From contig NZ_CP060436.1 in assembly GCF_003590145.2 (NCBI RefSeq), forward strand, positions 1,770,001-1,834,000: DNA of 64,000 nt, in the 5' to 3' direction. A model generated the notes under the pieces. That model was not told the DNA's origin. It worked only from the letters and a program-made list of their open reading frames with translations, and did no database searches. This document shows, piece after piece, positions 20,636-29,724 of the stretch. Both the position numbers and the translations under genes were made by a program. Position 1 is the first letter of the stretch. Every line of letters starts with the position of its first letter. This DNA is from Pseudooceanicola algae (GTDB taxonomy: Bacteria > Pseudomonadota > Alphaproteobacteria > Rhodobacterales > Rhodobacteraceae).

Positions 20636-20666
20636 GGTGCCTCCTGGCTTCATGTTTCGCGTATTG

Positions 20667-20724
20667 CGAAATTTTCGTCAACTACAAAAAGTTTCTTGAC
20701 CGCATTTGATCCGAAACGTACGGT
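20667..20724 (+). promoter_or_regulatory. Divergent GH88/dctP control region: operators and candidate promoter
   Basis: CGAAATTTTCG (20667-20677) and AAAAAGTTTCT (20686-20696) match the locus operator. They abut a candidate plus-strand promoter, TTGACC (20696-20701), 17-nt spacer, TACGGT (20719-20724). A repressor bound here could block RNA polymerase for dctP and for the GH88 gene starting at 20635. Confidence 0.6.
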
Positions 20725-20829
20725 CCCCTCGACTCGAACAGGGAATTGCCCGCTTAACTAGCTGCATTAAAGCTGGAATTGGGCAGCATGACTTACGGAC
20801 CGGGTCAGGAAACGCCACGAGCGAAACTG

Positions 20830-20840
20830 CGAAAGTTTCG
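20830..20840. promoter_or_regulatory. Perfect CGAAAGTTTCG operator in the dctP leader
   Basis: An 11-bp perfect palindrome with a single central base, 37 bp before the dctP start codon. It is the best copy in the locus. Its distance from the upstream operators (centres about 160 bp apart) would allow repressor looping, as known for LacI-type proteins. Confidence 0.7.
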
Positions 20841-20876
20841 TCTTGATGGCGTCGACACTGTCAGGAGGAGGACACC

Positions 20877-21890
20877 ATGACATATCACTTCACGTTCCGC
20901 GGGCTTGCCAGGCCTCTGGCCGGGGTCTGCGCTGCCGCGACCCTGCTGATCGGCGCGACCGGGGCCAGCGCGGCCACCTATCGGTTCGCCACCAATGTCT
21001 CGGATGACAGCACCGCAGGCCAGCTGATTCAGGAATTCGCGGATTCGGTCGCGGAAAAGACCGAAGGGCGCGTCACCTTCAAGCTGTTCAACAACGGCGT
21101 GCTTGGCGATCAGCCGCAGTATTTCCAGCAGATCCAGAAAGGCGTGATCGACGCCGGGCTGCTGAATTCGGGCACGTTGGAAAACGTCCTGCCGACCGTC
21201 GGGGTGCTGAACCTGCCCTATATCGTGCGCGACACAGCCGAATACGAAATGGTCATGACCTCGCCAGAGGTGCAGGAAGAACTGTTCAAGGACGCCGCGG
21301 AAAAGAACTTCGCCCCGCTCGGCTTCATCGCCTCGGGCTTCCGGTCGATCTACACGACCGAACCCGCCGAAAGCATGGCCGACCTGAAGGGCCGCAAGCT
21401 GCGCTCCATCGCCAGCCCGACCTATACCGAGATGCTGCGCCTATTCGGGGCCGTGCCCACCCCGCTGTCCTTCGGCGAACTTTATGCCGGTCTGCAGCAG
21501 GGCGTCGTTGACGGCGCCGAAGGTGGCCTTGGCGGTCTTTATGTCGCGAAGTTCGGCGAAGTGGCGAAGTACGCCCTGAAGACGAACCAGACCCGGCTGA
21601 GCGATTTCGTGGTCACCTCGACCAAGTTCCGCGAAAAGGTCGGCGCCGAGGATCTGGAGATCGTCGAAGCCGCGTTTGAGGAGGTCAGCCTGAAATCCAT
21701 CGCCTTCGCCGACAACGTCGAAGCCGAACAGCTGCAAAAAGCTGTCGACGAGATGGGCGTCACGGTGGTCGATGTCGACATCGCCCCCTTCATCGCGGCG
21801 GTCGAGCCGATGTATACGGAAGCCCAGAGCGATCCCGACAAGAAGTCGCTGATCGAGACCATCTTCGCAATCGAAGACCGGTCCTTCTGA
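20877..21890 (+). CDS. TRAP transporter solute-binding protein (DctP family), saccharide locus
   Basis: 337 aa with a signal peptide ending GASAAT (residue about 34). DctP signatures: FATNVSDDSTAGQLIQEFAD, LKGRKLRSIASPTYTEM with the substrate-binding arginine, and SFGELYAGLQQGVVDGAEGG. AGGAGGAGG precedes the ATG. Because it lies with GH88, DUF2264 and an epimerase, I infer an acidic mono- or disaccharide such as a uronate as substrate; TRAP binding proteins need a carboxylate. A stable hairpin separates it from the permease gene. Confidence 0.88.
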   Translation: MTYHFTFRGLARPLAGVCAAATLLIGATGASAATYRFATNVSDDSTAGQLIQEFADSVAEKTEGRVTFKLFNNGVLGDQPQYFQQIQKGVIDAGLLNSGTLENVLPTVGVLNLPYIVRDTAEYEMVMTSPEVQEELFKDAAEKNFAPLGFIASGFRSIYTTEPAESMADLKGRKLRSIASPTYTEMLRLFGAVPTPLSFGELYAGLQQGVVDGAEGGLGGLYVAKFGEVAKYALKTNQTRLSDFVVTSTKFREKVGAEDLEIVEAAFEEVSLKSIAFADNVEAEQLQKAVDEMGVTVVDVDIAPFIAAVEPMYTEAQSDPDKKSLIETIFAIEDRSF

Positions 21891-21907
21891 TCCCTGCGGT
21901 CCGGTAT

Positions 21908-21931
21908 GACGGCGCCCCGACGGGCGCCGTC
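21908..21931 (+). terminator. Intercistronic hairpin between dctP and dctQM
   Basis: GACGGCGCCC-CGAC-GGGCGCCGTC is a perfect 10-bp stem with a 4-nt loop and no T-tract. It begins 18 bp after the dctP stop. Such hairpins commonly protect the upstream mRNA or act as partial terminators, giving more binding protein than permease. Confidence 0.7.
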
Positions 21932-21964
21932 CCCACCTGACCCGATGTCGCCGGAGGAGCAGAC

Positions 21965-23878
21965 ATGACCGAGACCGTACTCAATCCGGCGCAGGCCGGA
22001 TATCTCGACCGTTTCAGCCGCGGCATCGGTAAGATCATCACGCTGGTGCTGGCCCTGCTGCTGGCCGCCATGGTGGTGGCGATCGCCTGGCAGGTCCTGG
22101 CCCGCTATGTCCTGAATGCCCCCAGCATGTATTCCGAGGAATTCCTGCGCTTCAGCCTGGTCTGGCTGGGGTTCATCGCGGCGGGCTACGCCTTTGCGAC
22201 CCGCAGCCACCTGAACCTGCCGTTGCTGATCGAAATGCTGCCGACGCGCGGCCAGACCTTCATGGCCTTCTTCAATGCGCTTCTGACCCTGACCTTCGGC
22301 GTCGTGCTGGTCTACGGGGGCTGGTCCAGCATGACATCGAGCGGCGGCATGATGACCCCGATGCTGCAGATCCCGACAGCAGTCCTGCAATCGGTGGTCG
22401 CCATCAGCGGCGTCATGATCGCGGCGACGCAAGCCTCCTACATCCTCTCCCGTCTGCGCGCCGCCCCCGCGATCTGGCCCATCCTCGTCACGGCAATTCT
22501 GGTCCTGGCCGTGATCGGCTCCGGCATCGCCCTGCTCTGGCAATCGGCATGGATGATGAACGCCGTCTCGGACAACCTCGAGGTCGTCTCGGCGCTGGTC
22601 CTCTTCATCACCTTCCTGATCTTCCTGCTGATGGGCAGCCCGATTGCCATCGGGCTGGCCTTTGCCGGCATCCTGACGCTAGGGCTGCAACTCGACCTTG
22701 CCTCGGCCTTCAGCACCGTGGGCGAGACGATGTTCAACGGGCTCGACAGCTTTGGCTTCCTGGCGTTGCCCTTCTTCATCCTGGCCGGGAACATCATGAA
22801 CGCCACCGGACTTGCGCGGCGCCTGATCGACTTTGCCATGCTGGTCGGTGGGCGTATTCCGGGCAGCCTCTGGCAGGCCAATGTGCTGGCCAACATGCTG
22901 TTCGGCACCCTGTCGGGTTCCGGTATCGCGGCGGCGACGGCCATCGGCGGCATCATCAACCCGGTGGCGCGTGAAAAGAACTACGACATGGCCATGACCA
23001 CGGCCGTCAACGCGGCCTCGGCCCCCACGGGCATGCTGATCCCGCCTTCGGGCGCGCTGATCGTCTATTCGCTGATCACCGGCGGCAGTGCCTCGATCAT
23101 CGCCCTGTTCATGGCCGGTTACATGCCCGGTCTGATCATGGGCGGCGCGGTGATGTTCGTCGCCTGGCGCTATGCCCGGCGCCACGGTTACAAGCCCGAG
23201 GTGACTTCGGTCGCCCTCGGCGACGCCATGCGGGTCTTCCTGCGGGCGGCGCCCAGCCTGCTGCTGGTGGTCATCGTCATCTCCGGCATTCTCGGCGGCG
23301 CCTTCACAGCCATCGAAGGCTCCGGCATTGCGGTGGTCTATTCGCTGGTGCTGGCGCTGGTCTATGGCGGGCTTAACCTGTCCAAGCTTTTCGACATCCT
23401 GGTGCAAACCGCCATCGTCTCCGGCATCATCCTGTTCCTGATCTCCTGCTCGACGATGATGAGCTGGTCGATGACCTTTGCCTCGATCCCCGACACGGTG
23501 GGGCAGCTGCTGACCTCGATCAGTGAAAACAAGTACGTCATCCTGCTGATGATCAATGTGGTGCTGCTGGTCGTCGGGGTTTTCATGGACATGTCGCCCG
23601 CGATGCTGATCTTCACGCCGATCTTCTATCCGGTGGTGACGGCGCTCGGGGTCGATCCGGTGCATTTCGGGGTGATCCTGGTCTACAACCTTTCGCTCGG
23701 GGTGGTGACGCCGCCGGTGGGCACGGTGCTGTTCGTTTCCTGCTCGATCAGCGGTGAAAAGATCGGTGACGTGCTGCGTCCCTTCCTGCCGATCTTCGCG
23801 CTGCAACTGGCCGGGCTGATTGTCGTGACCTTCATCCCCGCCGTGACCATGTTCATCCCGCGGCTGTTCGGCCTGTGA
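21965..23878 (+). CDS. Fused TRAP transporter permease (DctQ-DctM)
   Basis: 637 aa. Residues about 1-185 are the four-helix DctQ part (RYVLNAPSMYSEEFLRFSLV) and about 200-637 the DctM ion-coupling subunit (GSPIAIGLAFAGILTLGL, FGTLSGSGIAAATAIGGI, LGVVTPPVGTVLFV). This is a natural QM fusion, as in sialic acid SiaQM, unlike the separate Q and M genes of the two other TRAP systems in this window. GGAGGAG precedes the ATG. It uses the sodium gradient to import what DctP binds. It overlaps the DUF2264 gene by 4 bp. Confidence 0.9.
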   Translation: MTETVLNPAQAGYLDRFSRGIGKIITLVLALLLAAMVVAIAWQVLARYVLNAPSMYSEEFLRFSLVWLGFIAAGYAFATRSHLNLPLLIEMLPTRGQTFMAFFNALLTLTFGVVLVYGGWSSMTSSGGMMTPMLQIPTAVLQSVVAISGVMIAATQASYILSRLRAAPAIWPILVTAILVLAVIGSGIALLWQSAWMMNAVSDNLEVVSALVLFITFLIFLLMGSPIAIGLAFAGILTLGLQLDLASAFSTVGETMFNGLDSFGFLALPFFILAGNIMNATGLARRLIDFAMLVGGRIPGSLWQANVLANMLFGTLSGSGIAAATAIGGIINPVAREKNYDMAMTTAVNAASAPTGMLIPPSGALIVYSLITGGSASIIALFMAGYMPGLIMGGAVMFVAWRYARRHGYKPEVTSVALGDAMRVFLRAAPSLLLVVIVISGILGGAFTAIEGSGIAVVYSLVLALVYGGLNLSKLFDILVQTAIVSGIILFLISCSTMMSWSMTFASIPDTVGQLLTSISENKYVILLMINVVLLVVGVFMDMSPAMLIFTPIFYPVVTALGVDPVHFGVILVYNLSLGVVTPPVGTVLFVSCSISGEKIGDVLRPFLPIFALQLAGLIVVTFIPAVTMFIPRLFGL

Positions 23879-25743
23879 CAGGTCCAGCGACCGGCACGGC
23901 CGTGCTCTGGGACGAGGGCGGTGGCCTGCATGGCACCAACCCGCTGGCCGGTCAGCGGTTTGAAACCCGCGCCGATCTGGTTCAGGCCCTTGCCCGGCTG
24001 GTCGCGCCCCTTGCCCCCTACCGGTCTGCGGGCGGCGCACGTCTGCGCCTGTCGCCCGCCGCGGCTTGCTTCGACGGTGCGGCGGCGGACCTGGAAGGGT
24101 TCGCCCGCCCGCTCTGGGGGCTGGCGGCGGCGGCCGCCGGGGGGGACGCCCTGCCCGACTGGCCGGTTCTGCGCGCCGGTCTGAGCAACGGCACCGATCC
24201 CGCACATCCCGAATACTGGGGCGATCCCGGCGACCTTGATCAGCGGCTGGTGGATCTGGCGGCGGTCGGTTTTGCGCTGCTCACAGCGCGGGCCGATCTC
24301 TGGGATCCCCTGCCCCCGGTCGCGCGGGCAAATGTCACCCGGTATCTGCAACGCGCCACACAGGGCCGCGCCTCGGCCAACAACTGGATGTTCTTCCGGT
24401 TGCTGATCGACGCCGGTCTGCGCGCCGTGGGCACGCCGGTGCCTGCCAATGCCGGTCAGGCTGAACGCGACGGGTTGGAGGCCCTTTACCTTGGCGAGGG
24501 CTGGTATCGCGACGGGCCGGGCCGGCGGGTCGATCACTACACCGGCTTCGCCTTTCACACCTATGGGCTGCTGCTGCATCACCTGGCGCCGGAAACGGAC
24601 CGGGGCGCGCACCTGGACCGCGCCCGCCTTTTCGCGCCGCAATTTGCCGCCTGGTTCGATGCCTCCGGGCGTGGCCTCGCCTATGGGCGCTCGATGACCT
24701 ACCGCTTTGCCATGGCGGCTTTCCTTGGCGCCTATGCGCTGGCCGACCCGGACCCGGTGCTGCCCTGGGGCGTGCTGAAGGGGCTGGTGCTGCGACACCT
24801 GAGGTGGTGGTCCGGCCTTCCCATCGCGGACCGGGACGGTGTGCTGCCTGTCGGCTATGCCTATCCCAACCCCGCGATGGCTGAAGATTACAATTCACCC
24901 AATTCCTCTTACTGGGCGCTGAAGGCGTTTCTTGTTCTGGCGATGCCCGACGATCACCCCTTCTGGCGAGCCGAGGAATTGCCGCTGCCCGCGCCGGCGA
25001 CCACGGAAAAGCAAGCCGCGCCGGGCCTGCTGATCGCCAGCACCGGCGGCCAGAAGGTCGCGCTGGCGAGTGGACAGGAATCCACCAATTTCCGCCACGG
25101 GGCCGAGAAGTACGCGAAATTCGCCTATTCCACCCGCTTTGCCTTTGCAGTGGAAACCCGCGAGGCGGGGCTGAACACGGCCTCCCTTGACGGGATGCTG
25201 GGGGTGCAGGCCGAAGGGCGGCCCTGGCGGATACGCGATGGGGTGGTCGAGGCCCGTATCGGGGACCGGGCGATCGCCAGCCGCTGGCAGGCCTATGACG
25301 ATGTGACCGTCGAGACCTGGTTGCTGCATGACGGCGACGGGCATCTGCGCCTGCACCGGATCGACAGCGCGGTACCGATGGATACGGTCGAGGGCGGCTT
25401 TGCAGTGACGCGGCGCGATGGCACCCGCGACCTGCAACGGCACGAGGCGGGGTTCGCTGACGTCACCTCGACCGCGACCAGCCTGATCAGGGGGCTGGAC
25501 GGGGCGGGCCGCAGAGGCCGCGTCCATGGTCCCGCCGCCAATACCCATCTGCTGTTCCCCCGTGCCTGGGTGCCCCAGCTGGTCGGGCGAATCCCGGCCG
25601 GCCAGACCCTGCTGGTCAGCTATTGCGCCGCCGGCGATGCGCCCTGCGACAGGCCGGACGCGATCCCGGCACCCGACGACCTGTTCCCCCTCTGGGAGGA
25701 CATGCAGCCCATCGGCGCGCTGAGCGGCGCGCCCTTCCTCTGA
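23875..25743 (+). CDS. DUF2264 protein, probable cytoplasmic glycoside-active enzyme
   Basis: 622 aa, GTG start overlapping the permease stop. No signal peptide. The N-terminal two thirds look like an alpha/alpha barrel of the DUF2264 family (NPLAGQRFETRADLVQALAR, SANNWMFFRLLIDAGLR, YGRSMTYRFAMAAF, EDYNSPNSSYWALKAF); the rest is beta-rich. From memory, some DUF2264 proteins are placed in family GH154 with beta-glucuronidase activity. Its place between a uronide-type transporter and a sugar epimerase supports a hydrolase on acidic oligosaccharides. The exact linkage is unknown. Confidence 0.75.
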   Translation: MTGPATGTAVLWDEGGGLHGTNPLAGQRFETRADLVQALARLVAPLAPYRSAGGARLRLSPAAACFDGAAADLEGFARPLWGLAAAAAGGDALPDWPVLRAGLSNGTDPAHPEYWGDPGDLDQRLVDLAAVGFALLTARADLWDPLPPVARANVTRYLQRATQGRASANNWMFFRLLIDAGLRAVGTPVPANAGQAERDGLEALYLGEGWYRDGPGRRVDHYTGFAFHTYGLLLHHLAPETDRGAHLDRARLFAPQFAAWFDASGRGLAYGRSMTYRFAMAAFLGAYALADPDPVLPWGVLKGLVLRHLRWWSGLPIADRDGVLPVGYAYPNPAMAEDYNSPNSSYWALKAFLVLAMPDDHPFWRAEELPLPAPATTEKQAAPGLLIASTGGQKVALASGQESTNFRHGAEKYAKFAYSTRFAFAVETREAGLNTASLDGMLGVQAEGRPWRIRDGVVEARIGDRAIASRWQAYDDVTVETWLLHDGDGHLRLHRIDSAVPMDTVEGGFAVTRRDGTRDLQRHEAGFADVTSTATSLIRGLDGAGRRGRVHGPAANTHLLFPRAWVPQLVGRIPAGQTLLVSYCAAGDAPCDRPDAIPAPDDLFPLWEDMQPIGALSGAPFL

Positions 25744-25767
25744 CCTGCCCGCCGTTTCGGAGCTTTC

Positions 25768-27012
25768 ATGACCCTTTCCCTGCCCCCCCTCACCGGCACG
25801 ACCACCCCCTCGGGCTTCTGGCTGGACGATCCGCAGCACCGCAGCTGGCTGAAGCAGGACGCGCAGCGCCAGCTTGATTTCTTTCGCCCCAGCCTTGGCG
25901 CGGAGGGCTGGCTGGAACAGCTCGACACCGCCGGCCACCCCCGCCCCGGCGTCCCGCAGGAACTTCACGCGGTCTCGCGGCTGGTGCATTCCTATGCACT
26001 TGGCAAGCAGTTCGGCGACAGCGGGTCGGAGGCGATCATCGACGCCGGTATGCAGGCGCTCTGGACCCGGCATCGCGACCCGCTGCACGGCGGTTACCTT
26101 TGGGCGGTTGACCGCGGCGGTATCACCGATGACGTAAAGCTTGCCTATGGGCAGGTCTTCGTGCTGCTCGCCGCCGCCTCGGCAAAACAGGCCGGACACC
26201 CCGAGGCCGATCGCCTGCTGGCCGATGCCTGGGAGGTGCTCGACAGCCGCTACTGGGACGATCAGGCGGGGCTGTTCCGGGACGAATATGCCCGTGACTG
26301 GACGCCGTTTTCGACCTATCGCGGCATGAATGCCAACATGCATGCGATCGAGGCCATGCTGACCGCCTATGAGGCGACGGACCAGTCCTTCTTCCTTGAG
26401 CGAGCGGGCCGGATCCTCGAGTTCTTCAGCGCCCGCATCGCCCCGGCGCATGGCTGGCGCCTGCCGGAGCACTACACCGAAACCTGGGCGGTCGATTCGG
26501 AATATGCCGGCAACCCGATGTTCCGCCCCGCCGGGACGACACCCGGCCATTCGCTGGAGCTTGGCCGGCTGCTGATCCAGCACTGGGACCTTTCCGGCCG
26601 GCAGGACGACAGCGCCCCGGTCCGGGCGCGCCAGCTGATCGAACAGGCCCTTGCGGATGCCTGGCGGGACGACGGCGGGTTCGTCTACACCCTTGATGCC
26701 GCCGGCCGCCACGCGATCCGGGACCGCTACTGGTGGCCGGTCAGCGAAGGCATCGGCGCGATGGCCACCCTGATCAAGCTGGAGCGCAAACCCGGGGACG
26801 AGCTTTGGTATCGCCGCCTCTGGGACTACGCCGCGACGCGATTTGTCGATGCAGAGCGCGGTGGCTGGTACCCGGAAATCGACGAAAGCGACCAGCCCTG
26901 CGAAACCCAGTTTCAGGGCAAGCCCGACATCTATCATTCGCTTCAGGCCGCGTTGTTCCCGCTGGTGCCGCGCCTGTCGCGGATCGCCTCGGGCCTCGCG
27001 CCCCAGACCTGA
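25768..27012 (+). CDS. AGE-family (N-acylglucosamine 2-epimerase-like) sugar isomerase
   Basis: 414 aa, alpha/alpha-barrel family of N-acylglucosamine 2-epimerases and mannose/sulfoquinovose isomerases. Conserved stretches: SRLVHSYALG, RGMNANMHAIEAMLTAYEAT (histidine near residue 190), PGHSLELGRLLIQHW (histidine near 260) and WWPVSEGIGAM. These histidines are the acid-base pair in characterised members. It probably interconverts the neutral sugar freed by the hydrolases into a ketose. It follows DUF2264 by 24 bp. Confidence 0.87.
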   Translation: MTLSLPPLTGTTTPSGFWLDDPQHRSWLKQDAQRQLDFFRPSLGAEGWLEQLDTAGHPRPGVPQELHAVSRLVHSYALGKQFGDSGSEAIIDAGMQALWTRHRDPLHGGYLWAVDRGGITDDVKLAYGQVFVLLAAASAKQAGHPEADRLLADAWEVLDSRYWDDQAGLFRDEYARDWTPFSTYRGMNANMHAIEAMLTAYEATDQSFFLERAGRILEFFSARIAPAHGWRLPEHYTETWAVDSEYAGNPMFRPAGTTPGHSLELGRLLIQHWDLSGRQDDSAPVRARQLIEQALADAWRDDGGFVYTLDAAGRHAIRDRYWWPVSEGIGAMATLIKLERKPGDELWYRRLWDYAATRFVDAERGGWYPEIDESDQPCETQFQGKPDIYHSLQAALFPLVPRLSRIASGLAPQT

Positions 27013-27080
27013 CCTATCGCGGTGCGGCCGCGGACGCCCCGGCGCCCGGCCCCATCACCCTGCTGCTGAAAGGAACAGAC

Positions 27081-27863
27081 ATGCCCCTTACCCTGTCCAT
27101 CCTCGACAAGACCGGCGTCGAACGCGCCCGCGCCGAAGGCCCGAGCGAGGTCGTTCTTGTCGCCGACCTCGACTATGCGCCCGGTGACACCATCCTGCTG
27201 ACCGGCGCGCAGCCCGGCAGCCACCTGATGCTGGCCCTCGATCAGGGCATGGCGCCCGCGCTGGTCTATTTTGTCGGGCCAGAGCTGCGCTATCCGGTGC
27301 CCTTCGGGGATGATCGCATCCCCTACCCGCCCGGCCTGTTCAGGGATGCGCGCCACCGCCTCTGGGTGCGCGAAGCCCGCGCGGCCGAGGTCGGCCAGCG
27401 GCGAAACCTGGCACTGAACCCCTGGGATGCGGCCAGTGTCAGCGGTGTCTTCCCCCATGGCACCGCCAATGTGGAAACCCGCGGCGAAGCAGTCTTTGCG
27501 GCGCGCAATGCGCTGGACGGAGAGGCCGCCAATCACGACCATGGCGTCTGGCCCTTTACCAGCTGGGGCATCAATCAGGATCCGGAGGCCGCCCTGACAC
27601 TGGACTTCGGGCGTGAGGTGGTTCTGGACGAAATCGGCCTGCGCCTGCGTGCCGATTTCCCCCATGACGCCTGGTGGCAGGCCGCCAGCCTGGTGTTTTC
27701 CGACGGCAGCGAGGTCACGCTGGACCTGAAGAAGACCGCCGAGACACAGTATTTCGCCCTCCCGCCGCACAAGGTTACCTGGCTGCGGCTCGAACGGCTG
27801 ATAAAGGCCGATGATCCCTCGCCCTTCCCCGCCCTGACCCAGATCGAAGCCTGGGGCGTCTGA
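27081..27863 (+). CDS. Protein with C-terminal discoidin (F5/8 type C)-like carbohydrate-binding domain
   Basis: 260 aa from the ATG at 27081, which has AAAGGA upstream. Residues about 130-258 resemble a discoidin/galactose-binding sandwich: ARNALDGEAANHDHG, SWGINQDPEAALTLDFGREV, then LTQIEAWGV at the end. The N-terminal part (LSILDKTGVERARAEGP) is a small beta domain I cannot name. There is no signal peptide, so it acts in the cytoplasm, perhaps tied to the neighbouring hydrolases. A longer frame from 26733 overlaps the epimerase and is not real. Confidence 0.65.
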   Translation: MPLTLSILDKTGVERARAEGPSEVVLVADLDYAPGDTILLTGAQPGSHLMLALDQGMAPALVYFVGPELRYPVPFGDDRIPYPPGLFRDARHRLWVREARAAEVGQRRNLALNPWDAASVSGVFPHGTANVETRGEAVFAARNALDGEAANHDHGVWPFTSWGINQDPEAALTLDFGREVVLDEIGLRLRADFPHDAWWQAASLVFSDGSEVTLDLKKTAETQYFALPPHKVTWLRLERLIKADDPSPFPALTQIEAWGV

Positions 27864-28083
27864 CCCTCCCCGACGCCCCGCCAGAGCGATGCTGTGGTGG
27901 TCGCGACAGCAGCGGATGAATTCCCACGCGCTGGTGGAATCCACGGCCCGGAAGCCCTGACGACGGACACGCACTCGGTTCAGCGGATATGGCAATGCCC
28001 CGCGCCCTGATTGCAGCGGCGCGAGGCACATCGGTCAGATCAGCACACCCGCAATCGCGGATGCGGACAGCAGGTTGTCACGC
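27864..28083. other. Intergenic region between convergent genes, no recognised element
   Basis: These 220 bp separate the discoidin-like gene from the small exported protein gene. A short open frame runs on the plus strand to a stop near 27960 and includes RQQRMNSHALVESTARKP. I cannot assign it; it could be the end of a decayed gene. I see no good terminator hairpin. Confidence 0.4.
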
Positions 28084-28392
28084 TCAGTTCCGCGCAGGCG
28101 GCGCGGCGGCTTTCAGGGCACTGTCGAGATCCGCTTCGCTGACGGCATAGCCCGCGCCGCCGAGGCAGCTTGCGATCTTGGCCGCATCCGGGCGCGACGG
28201 CCGCTGACCGGCTTCGGAGGGGGCATCCATGCAATTGGTCAGCGCCTCTGTGGGCACGCCCACTTCTGACGCCAGGGCGCTGAAATCCGGTTGCGGCGGC
28301 TGGGGGCGTTGCTGCTGCGCGTTGGCGCCGCTCACGGAGACAAGGCAGGCCATGAGGGCGGCGGGAATGGCTTGGTAGATCTTCATCTTCAC
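28084..28392 (-). CDS. Small exported protein, unknown function
   Basis: 102 aa. A signal peptide (MKMKIYQAIPAALMACLVS, cleavage after ANA) is followed by a Pro/Gln-rich stretch and two helical segments, each with one cysteine (LTNCMDAPSE and KIASCLGGAG). The two cysteines could form a disulfide in the periplasm. The gene is divergent from the secreted YHYH protein, which has two similar features, a signal peptide and a Pro-rich tail, so a shared role is plausible. I know no function. Confidence 0.6.
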   Translation of the reverse strand: MKMKIYQAIPAALMACLVSVSGANAQQQRPQPPQPDFSALASEVGVPTEALTNCMDAPSEAGQRPSRPDAAKIASCLGGAGYAVSEADLDSALKAAAPPARN

Positions 28393-28683
28393 TAGTCCTG
28401 ACTAAGGTTAGGCAATCCACGCCCCGCATTTCCTGCAGAGCGTTCAAATGCCTAAACGGGGCCCGGCCAAAGTTCTGTCGCAGAAAAATCCGGCCGTCCT
28501 TTGCGGTTGCGTGCCACCCGGAACGTCTCGGCAATATGGGTGACGGACCTGCCCTCCCCGCCCCGACAGGGCGCGAGAGGCGCGATCAGATGCGCCCCGA
28601 AAAAAAGTTCGACGGAATCTCGCAAGCCATACGTAGTATGGAAAGCAGGACCCGAACCCATTCTGATCAAGGAGCGCCCGACC

Positions 28684-29712
28684 ATGGCCCTAGCCAGCCG
28701 AGCCGCCGTATCTATACTTGCCGGCCTCGCAGCCGTCCCCGCGACAGCCCACGACGATCCGATCCATGCAATCGAAGGCTTCTTTTCCGAGGCCAATATC
28801 GTCTCCGGCCCCGAGATCGTGGAGTGTACCCTGTCAGGGGGTACCGAGACGTCCTGTTTCTCGATCACGGTCAAACCCGAGCCCACGGGCTACACCCCCG
28901 GCCCCTGGTGCCCCACCAATATCGCGGACGGCGCGGACAAGGGCGGGATCTGGTTCGTGGATGGCGGCATCGCGGATGTGGACGGGGATTTCATCACCCG
29001 GCTGGCCGAGCTTTACGGCGATACCGAATGGAAGCTTTACGACGATGACACCGGCGAGGTCCGTTACACCGGCACGCTGGCCGCCTGCGAGGCTGCCGCA
29101 CGTCCCGACGTGGACCCCGATTACAACAATTACTGCGTCCAGTGCCTGCCGGAATACGTCGCCGAAGACACCGCGGTCACCTATGTGATCCCGATGACCC
29201 CGGCGCTGATGGACAGCCCCGCCCAGACCACCCGCGCGGGGTCCGGCCTGGCCTGGAACGGCATCCGGCTGGACGGCCCTGCGCCGGTGGATGCCATCCT
29301 TGGCGCCCATACCATCGCCCCCTTTGATGATTGCGGCGGCCATGTGAACACTCATGTCGGCTATCACTACCACGCGGTCACGACCTGCCTCGATGACGCC
29401 CCCGGCGCCACGACCGAAGTTGCCGCGAAGGACAGACAGATCGGCATCGCCATGGACGGGCTGCCGATCATGGCACATCGCGACGACCTGGTGGATCAGC
29501 TGGACCAGTGCAACGGCATGACCCCCGACGGCGGCAGCTATCGCTACTATGCGGGGGAGCCCGGCTCCAATGCGATCCTCGGCTGCCATGTGGCCGAGGT
29601 AGGCTGCACGCTTGAGGACGCCGGGGGAACCTGTGATGCGACCATGACCCATGCCGGCCCGCCCCCCGGAGCCGGTCAGGACGGTCCCCCTCCGCCGCCG
29701 ATGAACGACTGA
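28684..29712 (+). CDS. Secreted YHYH-domain protein
   Basis: 342 aa from the ATG at 28684 (AAGGAG upstream; the frame back to 28501 has no ribosome site). It has a signal peptide ending ATA-HDD and a YHYH domain with the eponymous motif in GYHYHAVT, followed by GIAMDGLPIM. There are several cysteines and a Pro/Gly-rich C terminus (PPPGAGQDGPPPPPMND). YHYH proteins are extracytoplasmic and uncharacterised; a histidine cluster suggests metal binding. The 291-bp divergent gap upstream carries no other feature I can support. Confidence 0.78.
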   Translation: MALASRAAVSILAGLAAVPATAHDDPIHAIEGFFSEANIVSGPEIVECTLSGGTETSCFSITVKPEPTGYTPGPWCPTNIADGADKGGIWFVDGGIADVDGDFITRLAELYGDTEWKLYDDDTGEVRYTGTLAACEAAARPDVDPDYNNYCVQCLPEYVAEDTAVTYVIPMTPALMDSPAQTTRAGSGLAWNGIRLDGPAPVDAILGAHTIAPFDDCGGHVNTHVGYHYHAVTTCLDDAPGATTEVAAKDRQIGIAMDGLPIMAHRDDLVDQLDQCNGMTPDGGSYRYYAGEPGSNAILGCHVAEVGCTLEDAGGTCDATMTHAGPPPGAGQDGPPPPPMND

Positions 29713-29724
29713 CCAACGCGCGCT

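Noticed and set aside
24895-26937. 680-codon minus-strand frame
   Set aside because: It is antisense to DUF2264 and the AGE epimerase, which both have strong family motifs; no recognisable domain appears in the antisense product.
27864-28083. Insertion-sequence remnant
   Set aside because: No transposase motif, terminal inverted repeat or target duplication could be seen; the short frame there matches nothing I recognise.
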